Part shown: positions 36,460 to 47,391 of the stretch, one piece after another
Layout of the letters: every line of letters begins with the position of its first letter
Position numbering within the stretch: the stretch's first letter is position 1
Assembly (NCBI RefSeq): GCF_014084125.1
Contig: NZ_CP048405.1
Span: forward strand, 6,138,001 to 6,202,000
DNA from: Streptacidiphilus sp. PB12-B1b
GTDB taxonomy: Bacteria > Actinomycetota > Actinomycetes > Streptomycetales > Streptomycetaceae
Direction of reading: 5' to 3'
Length of the DNA stretch: 64,000 nt
Notes under the pieces: generated by a model
The model's database searches: none
Seen by the model: only the letters and a program-made list of their open reading frames with translations
Told to the model about the DNA's origin: nothing
Made by a program: the position numbers and the translations under genes

Positions 36460-37416
36460 TCAGTGCGGCACTGAGCGTACCGCCGGGGTGGTGCCGGGCG
36501 AGACGGAGGGGATGCTTCCGGCTCGAACGGCGTCGACGAACTCGCCGATCCAGTCGGCGAGCTGGGCCGGGCGGGTGAGCGGGAGCCAGTGCCCGGCGTC
36601 CACCGTGCGGCGGCGCAGCACCGGGGCCCAGCGGTCCAGGTCGTCGTACAGCCGGGGCGACAGGTAGGGGTCGCGGGTGGGCACGACCAGCTGAACCGGG
36701 ACGGTGGCGATCCGGTCCGGCCGGGGGTGGCGCATCCGCTCGCGGACGTTGGCGCGGTAGAGCCAGGCGCCGTTGGCGGCGTCCTCGGGCAGCGTCGGCG
36801 AGCTGCGGTCGTCGGCGGCGGCGAGCCCCTCCACGGATCGGCGCAGGGCGGGCCAGCGGCGGCCCAGCGGCCCGCGCCACAGGGCCTCCGGCAGCCGGGG
36901 CGTGTGCAGGGCGTAGACGTACCAGGAGCGCAGGCCCTGGCCGAGCAGCTGCGGCAGCCGGGCGGCGGTGGGGTGGCGCAGCCGCTCGCCCAGCCACAGG
37001 CCGACGTGGTCCAGGCAGGGGCCGGAGACGCTGGTGAAGGAGGCCAGTCCGCCGCGCAGCCGGGGCGAGGTGGCGAACTCCCAGCCCTGCACCGAGCCCC
37101 AGTCGTGGCCGACGAGGTGGACCGGGCCGTAGGGGGCGAGCGCGTCGAGGACGGTCAGCAGGTCGTCCTCCAGCCGCTCCAGCCGGTAGCTGTCGGCGCG
37201 GGGGGCGGGCGCGGTGGAGTGCCCGGCGCCGCGCACGTCGTAGGCGACGACGTGGTAGCGGGCGGCCAGCAGGCTCATCACCGGCTCCCAGACCTCCTTG
37301 GTGTCCGGGTAGCCGTGCAGGAACAGCAGCGTGGGCCGGGTCGGATCGCCCGCCTCGACCACGGCCAGCTCGACGTCCCCGGAGCTGACCCGGTACTCCC
37401 TGGCCTCGGCGATCAT
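36460..37416 (-). CDS. Alpha/beta-fold hydrolase, epoxide-hydrolase-like
   Basis: 318 residues. HGYPDTKEVWEPV supplies the oxyanion region. The nucleophile elbow GHDWGSVQG carries Asp (about residue 104), as in epoxide hydrolases and haloalkane dehalogenases rather than Ser-type esterases. The catalytic acid is probably in PTRDPYLSP and the His in DAGHWLPL (about residue 286). The protein is cytoplasmic and the substrate unknown. The adjacent MerR regulator suggests induction by a small hydrophobic compound. A 20-bp dyad, flanked by a possible -35, lies about 50 bp upstream. Confidence 0.88.
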   Translation of the reverse strand: MIAEAREYRVSSGDVELAVVEAGDPTRPTLLFLHGYPDTKEVWEPVMSLLAARYHVVAYDVRGAGHSTAPAPRADSYRLERLEDDLLTVLDALAPYGPVHLVGHDWGSVQGWEFATSPRLRGGLASFTSVSGPCLDHVGLWLGERLRHPTAARLPQLLGQGLRSWYVYALHTPRLPEALWRGPLGRRWPALRRSVEGLAAADDRSSPTLPEDAANGAWLYRANVRERMRHPRPDRIATVPVQLVVPTRDPYLSPRLYDDLDRWAPVLRRRTVDAGHWLPLTRPAQLADWIGEFVDAVRAGSIPSVSPGTTPAVRSVPH

Positions 37417-37464
37417 CGGGCTCCTCCCCCGCCGGCTCCCTCGCCGACGCTCTCACCCGTCAAT

Positions 37465-37484
37465 GTGTCAGTGACCACTGGCAC
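37465..37484 (-). promoter_or_regulatory. Candidate MerR operator in the hydrolase-merR promoter
   Basis: The dyad GTGCCAGTG-GT-CACTGACAC (nine-bp arms, one mismatch) follows a -35-like TTGACC on the coding strand and precedes ATTGAC. MerR proteins typically bind dyads placed between promoter elements that are spaced too widely, which fits this layout. The -10 element is not clear, so the promoter assignment is tentative. Confidence 0.5.
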
Positions 37485-37625
37485 GGTCAATGACCTGGAC
37501 CGAACCCCCACCCCCGGCCACCCGTTCGGCGACCATCATGCGAGACAGTTCTTCTCGCTGGGCGAGACGTCTCCTAGAGTCGCAGCTACCGGCAACGCTG
37601 CTGACCCACCGCCAGGAGGCACTCC

Positions 37626-38435
37626 GTGACACCCAAGGACGCCGTCTACACCCATGGCCACCACGCTTCGGTACTGCGCTCGCACACCTGGCGCACGGCC
37701 CGGAACTCGGCCGAGTACCTGCTGCCCGAGCTGCGCCCCGGCCAGCAGCTGCTGGACGTCGGCTGCGGCCCCGGCACGATCACCGCCGACCTGGCCGCCC
37801 TGGTCGCCCCCGGCCGGGTCACCGGCGTCGAGAACACCCCCGGCATCCTGGAGCAGGCCGCGTACAACGCCGCCGAGGCGGGCGCGGAGAACACCGTGTT
37901 CGAGGTCGCCGACGTGCACGCGCTGCCCTACGCCGACGACTCCTTCGACGTGGTCCACGCCCACCAGGTGCTGCAGCACGTCGCCGACCCGGTGCAGGCG
38001 CTGCGCGAGATGCGCCGGGTGTGCCGCCCGGGCGGGGTGGTCGCCGTCCGCGACGCCGACTACGCGGCCTTCTTCTGGTACCCGCAGATCCCGGCGCTGG
38101 ACGAGTGGCTGCGGCTGTACGAGCGCACCGCCCGCGCCAACGGCGGCGAGCCGGACGCCGGGCGGCGGCTGCACGCCTGGGCCCGGGAGGCGGGCTTCAC
38201 CGACGTCACCCCCGGCAGCAGCACCTGGACGTACGCCACCGAGGCCGAGCGCACCTGGTGGGGCGAGCTGTGGGCGGAGCGGGCGACGGTCTCGCCGTTC
38301 GCCGCGCACGCCGTCCGCAGCGGCTTCGCCACCCCCGCCGACCTGCAGCGGATCGCCGAAGGCTGGCGCGCCTGGGCGGCCGACCCGGACGGCTGGCTGA
38401 CCATCCCGCACGGCGAGATGCTGTGCCGCCCCTGA
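37626..38435 (+). CDS. Class I SAM-dependent methyltransferase
   Basis: 269 residues with the Rossmann methyltransferase fold. Motif I is LLDVGCGPGTITADLA (about residue 40), the acidic residue at the end of strand 2 is in VTGVENTPGIL, and motif II is DSFDVVHAHQVLQHV. HTWRTARNSAEYLLPELRPG precedes the domain, as in UbiE/Coq5-like family members acting on small molecules. The substrate is unknown. The GTG start (VTPKDAVY) has CAGGAGG upstream. It stands alone between divergent and downstream units. Confidence 0.88.
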   Translation: MTPKDAVYTHGHHASVLRSHTWRTARNSAEYLLPELRPGQQLLDVGCGPGTITADLAALVAPGRVTGVENTPGILEQAAYNAAEAGAENTVFEVADVHALPYADDSFDVVHAHQVLQHVADPVQALREMRRVCRPGGVVAVRDADYAAFFWYPQIPALDEWLRLYERTARANGGEPDAGRRLHAWAREAGFTDVTPGSSTWTYATEAERTWWGELWAERATVSPFAAHAVRSGFATPADLQRIAEGWRAWAADPDGWLTIPHGEMLCRP

Positions 38436-38545
38436 CGGCGAGCGCGGGCGGTGGTTGTTGCGGGCGTGCTGCGAGTACGTGAAGCCGTGGCCGGAAAGGG
38501 CCGCAGGGCAGCGCAAAAGCGGCGTCGCGGTCTATGCTCACCGCC

Positions 38546-38620
38546 ATGACCGTCCTTGTCAGCCGCCGCCACGTGGACTACGGGCGCAGCACCAGCACCG
38601 GCTGTAGCAGCCCCAGCTGA
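38546..38620 (+). CDS. Putative cysteine leader peptide upstream of metY-metX
   Basis: A 24-residue reading frame, MTVLVSRRHVDYGRSTSTGC and four more residues. It matches a Streptomyces leader-peptide type that I recall in front of sulfur-metabolism genes: a short basic N-terminus, an RRHVD motif and a cysteine codon near the end. A -10-like TATGCT ends seven bases before the ATG, which would put the transcript start at or next to the start codon, so the mRNA may be leaderless. An in-frame ATG four codons earlier is the alternative. Slow translation of the Cys codon would report low cysteine and alter expression of metY-metX 194 bp downstream. No clear -35 is seen. Confidence 0.72.
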   Translation: MTVLVSRRHVDYGRSTSTGCSSPS

Positions 38621-41409
<2,789 letters not shown>

Positions 41410-41435
<26 letters not shown>

Positions 41436-42825
41436 CGGTCAGGCCGCTCGGGCCGGGGACACCCTCCGGCGTGCGCGGGGTGAAGCCGAGCGAGCCGCCG
41501 GACGCCGCCATCAGCGTCCGGGCGATGGACAGGCCCAGGCCCGAGCCCTGGACGTTCTGGTGGCGCGGGCTGCGCCAGAAGCGGTCGCCGATCCGCTGGG
41601 TCTCCTCCTCGGTGAGGCCGGGCCCGGCGTCGGTGACCGCCACCGCCACCTGCTCCGCCGTCGCCGTCAGCACCACCGTGACCCGCTCGCCGGGCGGGGT
41701 GAACTTCAGCGCGTTGTCGATCACCGCGTCCAGGGCGCTGCCGAAGCCCACCGGATCGGCCAGCGCCATCACCGGTGCGGGCGGCAGCTCGCACACCAGC
41801 TCGACCCCGCGCTCCCGCCCCAGCGGACGCCAGCCCCCGGCCCGCTCCTCCGCCAGCCGCACCAGGTCGGTCGGCTCCGCGCTCGGCCCCGAGTGCTCGG
41901 CCACGGCCAGACCCAGCAGGTCGTCCAGCACCCGGGCCAGCCGCCTGCCCTCCACCCGCACCCCGGCCAGCTCCTGCTCGTGGCCCTCGGGCAGCTCCAT
42001 GCCCATGGCCTCGATCCGCAGCATCAGCGCCGCCAGCGGATTGCGCAGCTGGTGCGAGGCGTCCGCGACGAACGCCCGCTGCTGGTCCAGCACGGCCTCC
42101 ACATGGTCCGCCATCTCGTTGAACGCCTGGGCCAGCCGGCGCAGCTCCGGCGGGCCGCCGGCCGGGGCGACCCGGGAGGCCAGCCGGCCGGTGGCGATGT
42201 CGTGGGTGACCTTGTCCAGATCCTGCACCGGGCGCAGCACCCACGCCGTCAGCATCACCGCCGCCGCCACGGCCACCAGCACCGCCGCCGCCTCGCCCCC
42301 GGCCAGCACCAGCCAGCGGTGCAGGATGCGCGCGCCCAGGCCGCCGGTCGGCGACTCGGTCACCACCACGGCCACCACGTCGCCGTCCCAGACCACCGGC
42401 GAGGCCACCACCATCAGCCGCCCCGTCTGCCACGGCCACACCTGCGCCGGATTGCTGCTGCGCCGGCCGTCCAGCGCCTCGCTGAACGCCTGCGCGGAGA
42501 TGCCGCGCGCCGCGTCGGTCCAGTCGGCGGGCTGGTCGGTCAGCGGGCGGCCGCTCAGCTGGAACACCCCGACCCGGCCGCCGTACACCTCGTAGTAGCG
42601 CTGGATCTCCGACTGGAGCGTGCGGATCTGCTCGTCGGCGGTCGGCGTGCCGGACTGGCCGATGGGGTTCTGCGCCAGTTCGGCGAAGCGGGCGGTGTCG
42701 TCGATCCGGTCGACCAGCGTCTGCTGCTGCTCGGCGGCGGCCTCGCTGACCGCAAGCGGCAGCCCGAGGGCGACCAGGACGCAGGCCATCAGGGCGAGCA
42801 GGATCCCGAGGAGCCGGGTGCGCAT
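41410..42825 (-). CDS. Two-component sensor histidine kinase
   Basis: A membrane sensor of 471 residues. Membrane segments are [20 protein letters not shown] (N-terminal) and [19 protein letters not shown] (about residue 180), with an extracellular sensor region of about 130 residues between them. A HAMP domain follows. The H box is [17 protein letters not shown] (about residue 258), the N box [12 protein letters not shown], and the G boxes [10 protein letters not shown] and [12 protein letters not shown]. The start overlaps the response-regulator stop by one base (TGATG). From memory, the pair lies where Streptomyces has a kinase/regulator near the gluABCD glutamate operon, suggesting a nutrient signal. 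This is inference. Confidence 0.92.
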
Positions 42826-43619
42826 CAGCCCGCGTCCGCCGGGCCGGCGGCGGGAGCGCCCTGTTCGGGACCGGCTTTCGTGGCGGCGGGGTCAGCGGTG
42901 GCGGCGGGGTCCTCCGGGACGACCAGCCGGTAGCCGATGCCCCGGACCGTCTCGATCAGCGCGGGCACCGCCAGCTTGTGCCGCAGCGAGGCGACGTGGA
43001 CCTCCAGCGTCCGCGCCGTCCCCTCCCAACTGCTGCGCCACACCTCGCTTATGATCTGCTCGCGGCGGATCACCACGCCCGGGCTCTGCGCCAGCAGCGC
43101 CAGCAGGTCGTACTCCTTGCGGGTCAGCGCCACCTCCCGGCCGCGGACCGTGGCCCGGCGGGCGGAGGTGTCCAGCACCAGGCCGCAGCGGGCCAGCAGC
43201 CGCTCGGCCCGGGAGCCGGCCGCGCCCGGACCGTCCGCCACCGCGGCCGGGGCGGTGCCGCGCCGGGCCACGGCATGGATGCGGGCCAGCAGCTCGCCCA
43301 TGTCGTACGGCTTGACGACGTAGTCGTCCGCGCCCAGATTCAGGCCGTGGATACGGGAGTTGATGTCGGAGCGGGCGGTGACCATGATCACCGGTATCCC
43401 GCCGCGCAGCCGGATCTGGCCGCAGACCTCGAAGCCGTCCCGGTCCGGCAGCCCCAGATCCAGCAGCACCACCCGGTACGGTCCGCGGCCGTCGGGAACC
43501 AGCGCGTCCAGCGCCTCGTTCCCGGTACGGGCATGCCGGACCTCGAAGCCGTGCTTGGTCAGCACCGCCACCAGGGCGGCGGCCACATGGTCGTCGTCCT
43601 CGACGAGCAGCAGGCGCAC
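42825..43619 (-). CDS. OmpR-family response regulator
   Basis: 264 residues. The receiver domain begins VRLLLVEDDDHVAAALV with the acidic pocket. The phosphorylated Asp is in VLLDLGLPDRDG (about residue 54), Thr in VMVTARSD and Lys in VVKPYDMGELL. The winged-helix output domain follows (EVALTRKEYDLLALLAQSPG to VRGIGYRLV). The GTG start is chosen because GAGGAGG precedes it; a longer N-terminus would not be conserved. It is partnered with the kinase gene directly downstream. The Pro/Ala tail of about 30 residues is unusual but not telling. Confidence 0.93.
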   Translation of the reverse strand: MRLLLVEDDDHVAAALVAVLTKHGFEVRHARTGNEALDALVPDGRGPYRVVLLDLGLPDRDGFEVCGQIRLRGGIPVIMVTARSDINSRIHGLNLGADDYVVKPYDMGELLARIHAVARRGTAPAAVADGPGAAGSRAERLLARCGLVLDTSARRATVRGREVALTRKEYDLLALLAQSPGVVIRREQIISEVWRSSWEGTARTLEVHVASLRHKLAVPALIETVRGIGYRLVVPEDPAATADPAATKAGPEQGAPAAGPADAG

Positions 43620-43881
43620 GTCGCCTCCTCTTCCGGTCTGCGGTGGAATGGGCTGTGGACATACGGCCTGTGAAGCCCACCGCGCCGAGCGCCTCCAGGT
43701 CAAGGGCTGCCCCCTGCTGCCCGGCCTACCGTTATGCAGCTGCGATCAACCGCACCCGGGGCATCCTCAAATCCAGCTCAGATCATTCGGGGTGATCGCT
43801 GAGCAGGCATATGGTTGTCAGGAGGAACAGCCAGGGGCACTCATGACATGCCGGCCCCGCGACCTGTCACGGGGGGCCCGC

Positions 43882-44622
43882 ATGGCGCAGCGTGCTGCTG
43901 CCGATGCCCCCATGCTGGTGCAGCTGAGGGGCGTCAACAAGCACGTCGGCATGGTGCAGGTGTTGAACGACATCGACCTGGACCTGGCCCGGGGCGAGAT
44001 CGTGGCCGTGCTCGGCCCGGCCGGCTCGGGAAAGTCCACGCTCTGCCGCGCCATCAACGGCGCCGAGCGGATCGACTCCGGCCGGATCACCGTCGACGGG
44101 CAGCCGCTGCCCCGACGCGGCCGGGAGCTGGCGCGCGTCCGCGCGGGCATCGGCGGGGTCTTCGAGCCGTTCAACCTGGTCGCCTGCCGCACCGTGCTGG
44201 AGAACGTCACCGCCGGGCGGCTGGCCTGGTGGAAGGCGGCCGCGCCCGGCGCCCGCCGCCGGGCCGACGCGCTGCTGGAGCGGGTCGGGGCGGCCGAGCA
44301 CGCGGCCAAGTACCCGTGGGAGCTGTCCGAGGAGCAGCAGCAGCGGGTGGCCACCGCCCGGGCCCTGGCCCGCGACCCCAAGCTGATGCTGTTCGACGGG
44401 CCCAACCCGGCGCTCTCGGCAGAGCTGGCCCGCAGCCTGGCCGACGACGGCCTCGGCCTGCTGCTCGCCACCGACCGGCCCGCACTGGCCCGCTCCGCAG
44501 CCGACCGCGTGGTCTTCATGGACGGCGGGCGGATCCTCGAACAGTCCCCGCCGAGCGAGTTCTTCACCGTGCCCCGCACCGTACGGGCCCGGGACTTCCT
44601 GGCCCGCGCCCACGACAGCTGA
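43882..44622 (+). CDS. Degenerate amino-acid-type ABC transporter ATP-binding protein
   Basis: 246 residues with the length and fold of GluA/GlnQ-type ATPases. Walker A is intact (LGPAGSGKSTLCRAING, about residue 48). Other catalytic positions have changed: the Q-loop Gln is Glu (VFEPFNL), the signature LSGGQ is LSEEQ, the Walker B catalytic Glu is Gly (LMLFDGPNPAL), and the switch His is absent (LATDRPALARS). ATP hydrolysis is therefore unlikely, though nucleotide may still bind. No permease or binding-protein genes follow. From memory, this position in Streptomyces carries gluABCD next to a two-component system, so it may be a relict or repurposed GluA. The frame is intact and codon bias is normal. 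The start is the ATG of MAQRAAADA. Confidence 0.85.
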   Translation: MAQRAAADAPMLVQLRGVNKHVGMVQVLNDIDLDLARGEIVAVLGPAGSGKSTLCRAINGAERIDSGRITVDGQPLPRRGRELARVRAGIGGVFEPFNLVACRTVLENVTAGRLAWWKAAAPGARRRADALLERVGAAEHAAKYPWELSEEQQQRVATARALARDPKLMLFDGPNPALSAELARSLADDGLGLLLATDRPALARSAADRVVFMDGGRILEQSPPSEFFTVPRTVRARDFLARAHDS

Positions 44623-44780
44623 CCCCCTTCCCGTCCGCCCGCCGAGGGCGCGCGGGCCTGGCGCGCCACGAACCGGCGTACAACCGACGCTGCTTGACGC
44701 CACACCAGCTGATCTGTTGCAGTGCTCGGTATGACTGGCGCAGCCCTGGGCGAAACCCGCAGGTCCACGGAGGGACGTCC

Positions 44781-46382
44781 GTGGACCCCGTGATCATCGT
44801 CGGCGCCGGGCCGGTGGGACTCACCCTGGCCCTGGCGCTCGCCCGCCACCAGGTGCCGAGCATCGTCCTGGACGAGGGCAGCGGGGTCTGCCCCGAGGGC
44901 GTGCGCTCCAGCGTGCTGCGCGCCGACACCGCCGCCCTGCTCACCCGCGTCGGCTACCAGCGGGTCGCCGCCGACGGACGCGGCTGGACCGGCTGGCGGA
45001 CCCAGCGCCGCGGCCGCGAGCTGATCCACCTGCCGCTGGCCCCCGGCGAGGCGGTGCACCTCTCGCAGCACCGGCTGCAACGCGGGCTGCGGGACGCGGT
45101 GTCGGCCACCCCGCTGATCCAGCTGGTCCACGACTCCGCCGTGGTCGAGTTCGAGCAGGACCAGGACGGCGTCAACGTCCGTACCGCGCGCACCTGGTGG
45201 CGCGGAAGCCACCTGGTCGGCTGCGACGGCCCGCGCTCGGGCGTGCGCAAGCAGCTCAAGGTGCGCTTCCCCGGGCACGCCGCCGCCGACCACTACGCCG
45301 TCGCCACCATCCGCGCCGACCTGCCGCTGCCCGGCGAGGCCCGGCTGCACCGCGACCCGCCCCGCTCCCCGGGCGCGCGCGAGGTCACCGCCCGGCCGCT
45401 GCCGGACGGCGTCTGGAGGCTCGACTGGCGGCTGCCGGTGCGCCAGGCGCCGCTCACCCCCGACGCCCTGATCGAACACCTGCGCTCGGCCCTGGCCGAC
45501 TGGAACGACGGCGCGGTGCCGCCGTACGAGCTGATCTCCACCGCCGACCACGTCGTCCAGCAGCGCCTGGCCACCCGCTTCCAGCTCGGCCGCGCCTTCC
45601 TGGCCGGCGACGCCGCGCACCTGCTCGGCTCGCTCGGCATGCAGAACCTGGACGAGGGCCTGCGCGACGCCGACAACCTCGCCTGGAAACTCGCCCTGGT
45701 CTGGCACAACTGCGCCACCGAGCGGCTGCTCGCCAGCTACCAGCAGGAGCGGCGCGCCGCCGTCATCGCCCGGCTGCGCTCGGCGGACCAGGCCAGGCCG
45801 CTGCTGCAGCCCAGCACCCCGCTGCTGGAGGTGCGCCGCAGCGTCCTCTCCGGCTCGCTGCGGCGCAACGCCACCCTGCTCTCCGACGGCAGCCTGGGCA
45901 CCGGGCGGCTGGGCTCGGCCCCCGCCTACCCGGGCGCCGGGCGGGCCGCGCTCAGCCCGAACCTGCCGCCGACCAGCCCCGGGGTGCTCGTCCCCGACGT
46001 CCCGGTGGTGACCGCCGACGGCGCCACCGACCGGCTCCGGGCCAGGCTCGGACGCGGCTTCCTGGTGGTGCTGGTCGCCCCGGGCACGGCGGTGTGGGCC
46101 AGCGACTACTGGCTCGGCGCCGGGCTGATGCCGCAGCTCACCGAGGCCACCCGGGCGCTGCCGCTGCCGGCGGAGCTGCTGGTGACCGAGGAGTACCCGA
46201 CCGCGGCCCCGCACACGGTGCTGCTGATCCGCCCGGACGGGCACCTGGTCGCCGCGCTGCGCGGCTGCCACCCGGACGACCTGTGGACCCTGGCCGACCG
46301 CGCCCGGGGCGGCTCCGCCGACCTGCCGCTGCCGCGCACCGACACCGTCGCCGCCGCCCGCGTCCCCGCCGACCGCCCTTGA
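44781..46382 (+). CDS. FAD-dependent monooxygenase (aromatic hydroxylase type)
   Basis: 533 residues. The Rossmann FAD motif is VIIVGAGPVGLTLALALARH (about residue 4). VGCDGPRSGVRK is the DG motif and FLAGDAAHLLGSLGMQNLDE the GD motif (about residue 275), continuing into RDADNLAWKLAL. The C-terminal 100 residues form a thioredoxin-like domain seen in phenol- and polyketide-hydroxylase relatives. The GD motif lacks the usual PP/GGxG form (LLGSLGMQN), so substrate binding may differ. The GTG start has GGAGGGA upstream. The gene stands alone; the next unit begins 32 bp later with a leader peptide, so the substrate cannot be inferred. Confidence 0.87.
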   Translation: MDPVIIVGAGPVGLTLALALARHQVPSIVLDEGSGVCPEGVRSSVLRADTAALLTRVGYQRVAADGRGWTGWRTQRRGRELIHLPLAPGEAVHLSQHRLQRGLRDAVSATPLIQLVHDSAVVEFEQDQDGVNVRTARTWWRGSHLVGCDGPRSGVRKQLKVRFPGHAAADHYAVATIRADLPLPGEARLHRDPPRSPGAREVTARPLPDGVWRLDWRLPVRQAPLTPDALIEHLRSALADWNDGAVPPYELISTADHVVQQRLATRFQLGRAFLAGDAAHLLGSLGMQNLDEGLRDADNLAWKLALVWHNCATERLLASYQQERRAAVIARLRSADQARPLLQPSTPLLEVRRSVLSGSLRRNATLLSDGSLGTGRLGSAPAYPGAGRAALSPNLPPTSPGVLVPDVPVVTADGATDRLRARLGRGFLVVLVAPGTAVWASDYWLGAGLMPQLTEATRALPLPAELLVTEEYPTAAPHTVLLIRPDGHLVAALRGCHPDDLWTLADRARGGSADLPLPRTDTVAAARVPADRP

Positions 46383-46407
46383 CGATCTTGCAGGCCCGTG
46401 CTTCACT
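46379..46407 (+). promoter_or_regulatory. Promoter of the cysteine dioxygenase unit
   Basis: A -35 TTGACG and a -10-like TTCACT are spaced by 17 bp, overlapping the stop codon of the monooxygenase gene. Transcription would start about at 46414-46415, exactly at an ATG, which suggests a leaderless leader-peptide mRNA. The -10 lacks the usual TA start, so this is a prediction. Confidence 0.5.
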
Positions 46408-46414
46408 GGCGCCC

Positions 46415-46588
46415 ATGCGGCAGCAGTACAGGTGGCTCCGGCCACTCGGTGTCTCGGCGGAGGGCTCAAGCGTCGCCCCCCGGGATGTAGGCATGCTGTC
46501 CGCGAGCCCCCTGACCGGCATCGTCCTGGTGCGTCGCACCCATCTGGACCTGGTCAGGTACCTCGGCTCGCTCTGTACACCCGGCTAG
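46415..46588 (+). CDS. Putative cysteine leader peptide upstream of cysteine dioxygenase
   Basis: A 57-residue frame whose C-terminal part, IVLVRRTHLDLVRYLGSLCT, matches the same leader-peptide type as the metY one: LVxRR(x)H(L/V)D, then a single late Cys codon. The ATG used here coincides with the predicted transcript start. A shorter version from an ATG at 46493 (31 residues, MLSASPLTGIVLVRR) is possible. The stop is followed by 231 nt of C-rich leader before the dioxygenase gene. Presumably ribosome behaviour at the UGU codon senses cysteine. The product itself probably has no function. Confidence 0.68.
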   Translation: MRQQYRWLRPLGVSAEGSSVAPRDVGMLSASPLTGIVLVRRTHLDLVRYLGSLCTPG

Positions 46589-46819
46589 CCGAACGCTAGC
46601 CGACGAGCCCCCGCGCCCTCTGCGCGGCCGGGCCCGTCCCCCTTCACCCGCGCCTTCACCGCACGGCACCGCGCATCCGCGCGGGCGTCCGCGTATCCGC
46701 ACCCCCCGCACAGCCACCGCGCAGCGCCGCGCGCGACCGGCTGCGCGACCGTGCACCCGCGCCCACACGCCCCTGGGCAGTCCGGCACACCCCGAACGCC
46801 ATCGCCGAAGGACTCTGCC
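46589..46819 (+). promoter_or_regulatory. C-rich untranslated leader before cysteine dioxygenase
   Basis: No plus-strand gene is seen. By hand count 93 C and 53 G occur in 46621-46800, a skew like that in front of metY. It may be a Rho-loading region or hold competing hairpins for attenuation. A short CGAACGCTAGCCGACGAGC block just after the leader stop contains a GCTAGC palindrome. Confidence 0.48.
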
Positions 46820-47389
46820 TTGTCCGAGACCCTCACCCGAGCGGATTCCGCGCCAGAAGCGGACCAGCCCGCCGCCGCCGACCGCCCCGCCCGGGAGGAC
46901 GTCCCCGCCCTCGCCGACATGCTCGCCTTCGCCCGGGCAGCCGCGGCCGACCCCGAGGTGATCAGCCGGCTCCCGCTCCACCCCGAGGAGCGCACCTGGG
47001 TACGGCTCGAAGGCCCGGGCGGCTGCGAGGCATGGCTCATCGGCTGGCCGCCCGGCTCCGAGACCGGCTGGCACGACCACGGCGGCTCCAGCGGCGCGTT
47101 CGTCACCGCCGAGGGCGAGCTCAGCGAGCTCTCGCTGGGCGTGCCCATCCCCACCGACGGCTGGCGCAGCCTGGAGCTGGAGGACGGCGTCGACCGGCAG
47201 CGCAGCCTGCCCGCGGGCACCGGCCGGGCCTTCGGCGCGCACCACGTCCACCAGGTGGTCAACCCCTCGGACGACCGGCACGCCGTCTCGGTGCACTGCT
47301 ACTACCCACCGCTGCCCAAGATGCGGCGCTACGCCCGCAGCGGCGACGTGCTGCGGCTGTCCCAGGTCGAGATCCCCGAGGAGTGGTGA
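46820..47389 (+). CDS. Cysteine dioxygenase
   Basis: A cupin-type iron enzyme oxidising cysteine to cysteine sulfinate, the first step of cysteine breakdown. Iron-binding residues are in GWHDHGGSSGAFVTAEGELS (two His, about residue 85) and AHHVHQVVN (third His, about residue 142). About 189 residues, like other bacterial members. The TTG start (LSETLTRA) has GAAGGA seven bases upstream. It is followed by a rhodanese gene 2 bp later. A leader peptide with a cysteine codon precedes it, consistent with induction by excess cysteine. The N-terminal 40 residues are variable. Confidence 0.9.
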   Translation: MSETLTRADSAPEADQPAAADRPAREDVPALADMLAFARAAAADPEVISRLPLHPEERTWVRLEGPGGCEAWLIGWPPGSETGWHDHGGSSGAFVTAEGELSELSLGVPIPTDGWRSLELEDGVDRQRSLPAGTGRAFGAHHVHQVVNPSDDRHAVSVHCYYPPLPKMRRYARSGDVLRLSQVEIPEEW

Positions 47390-47391
47390 CC

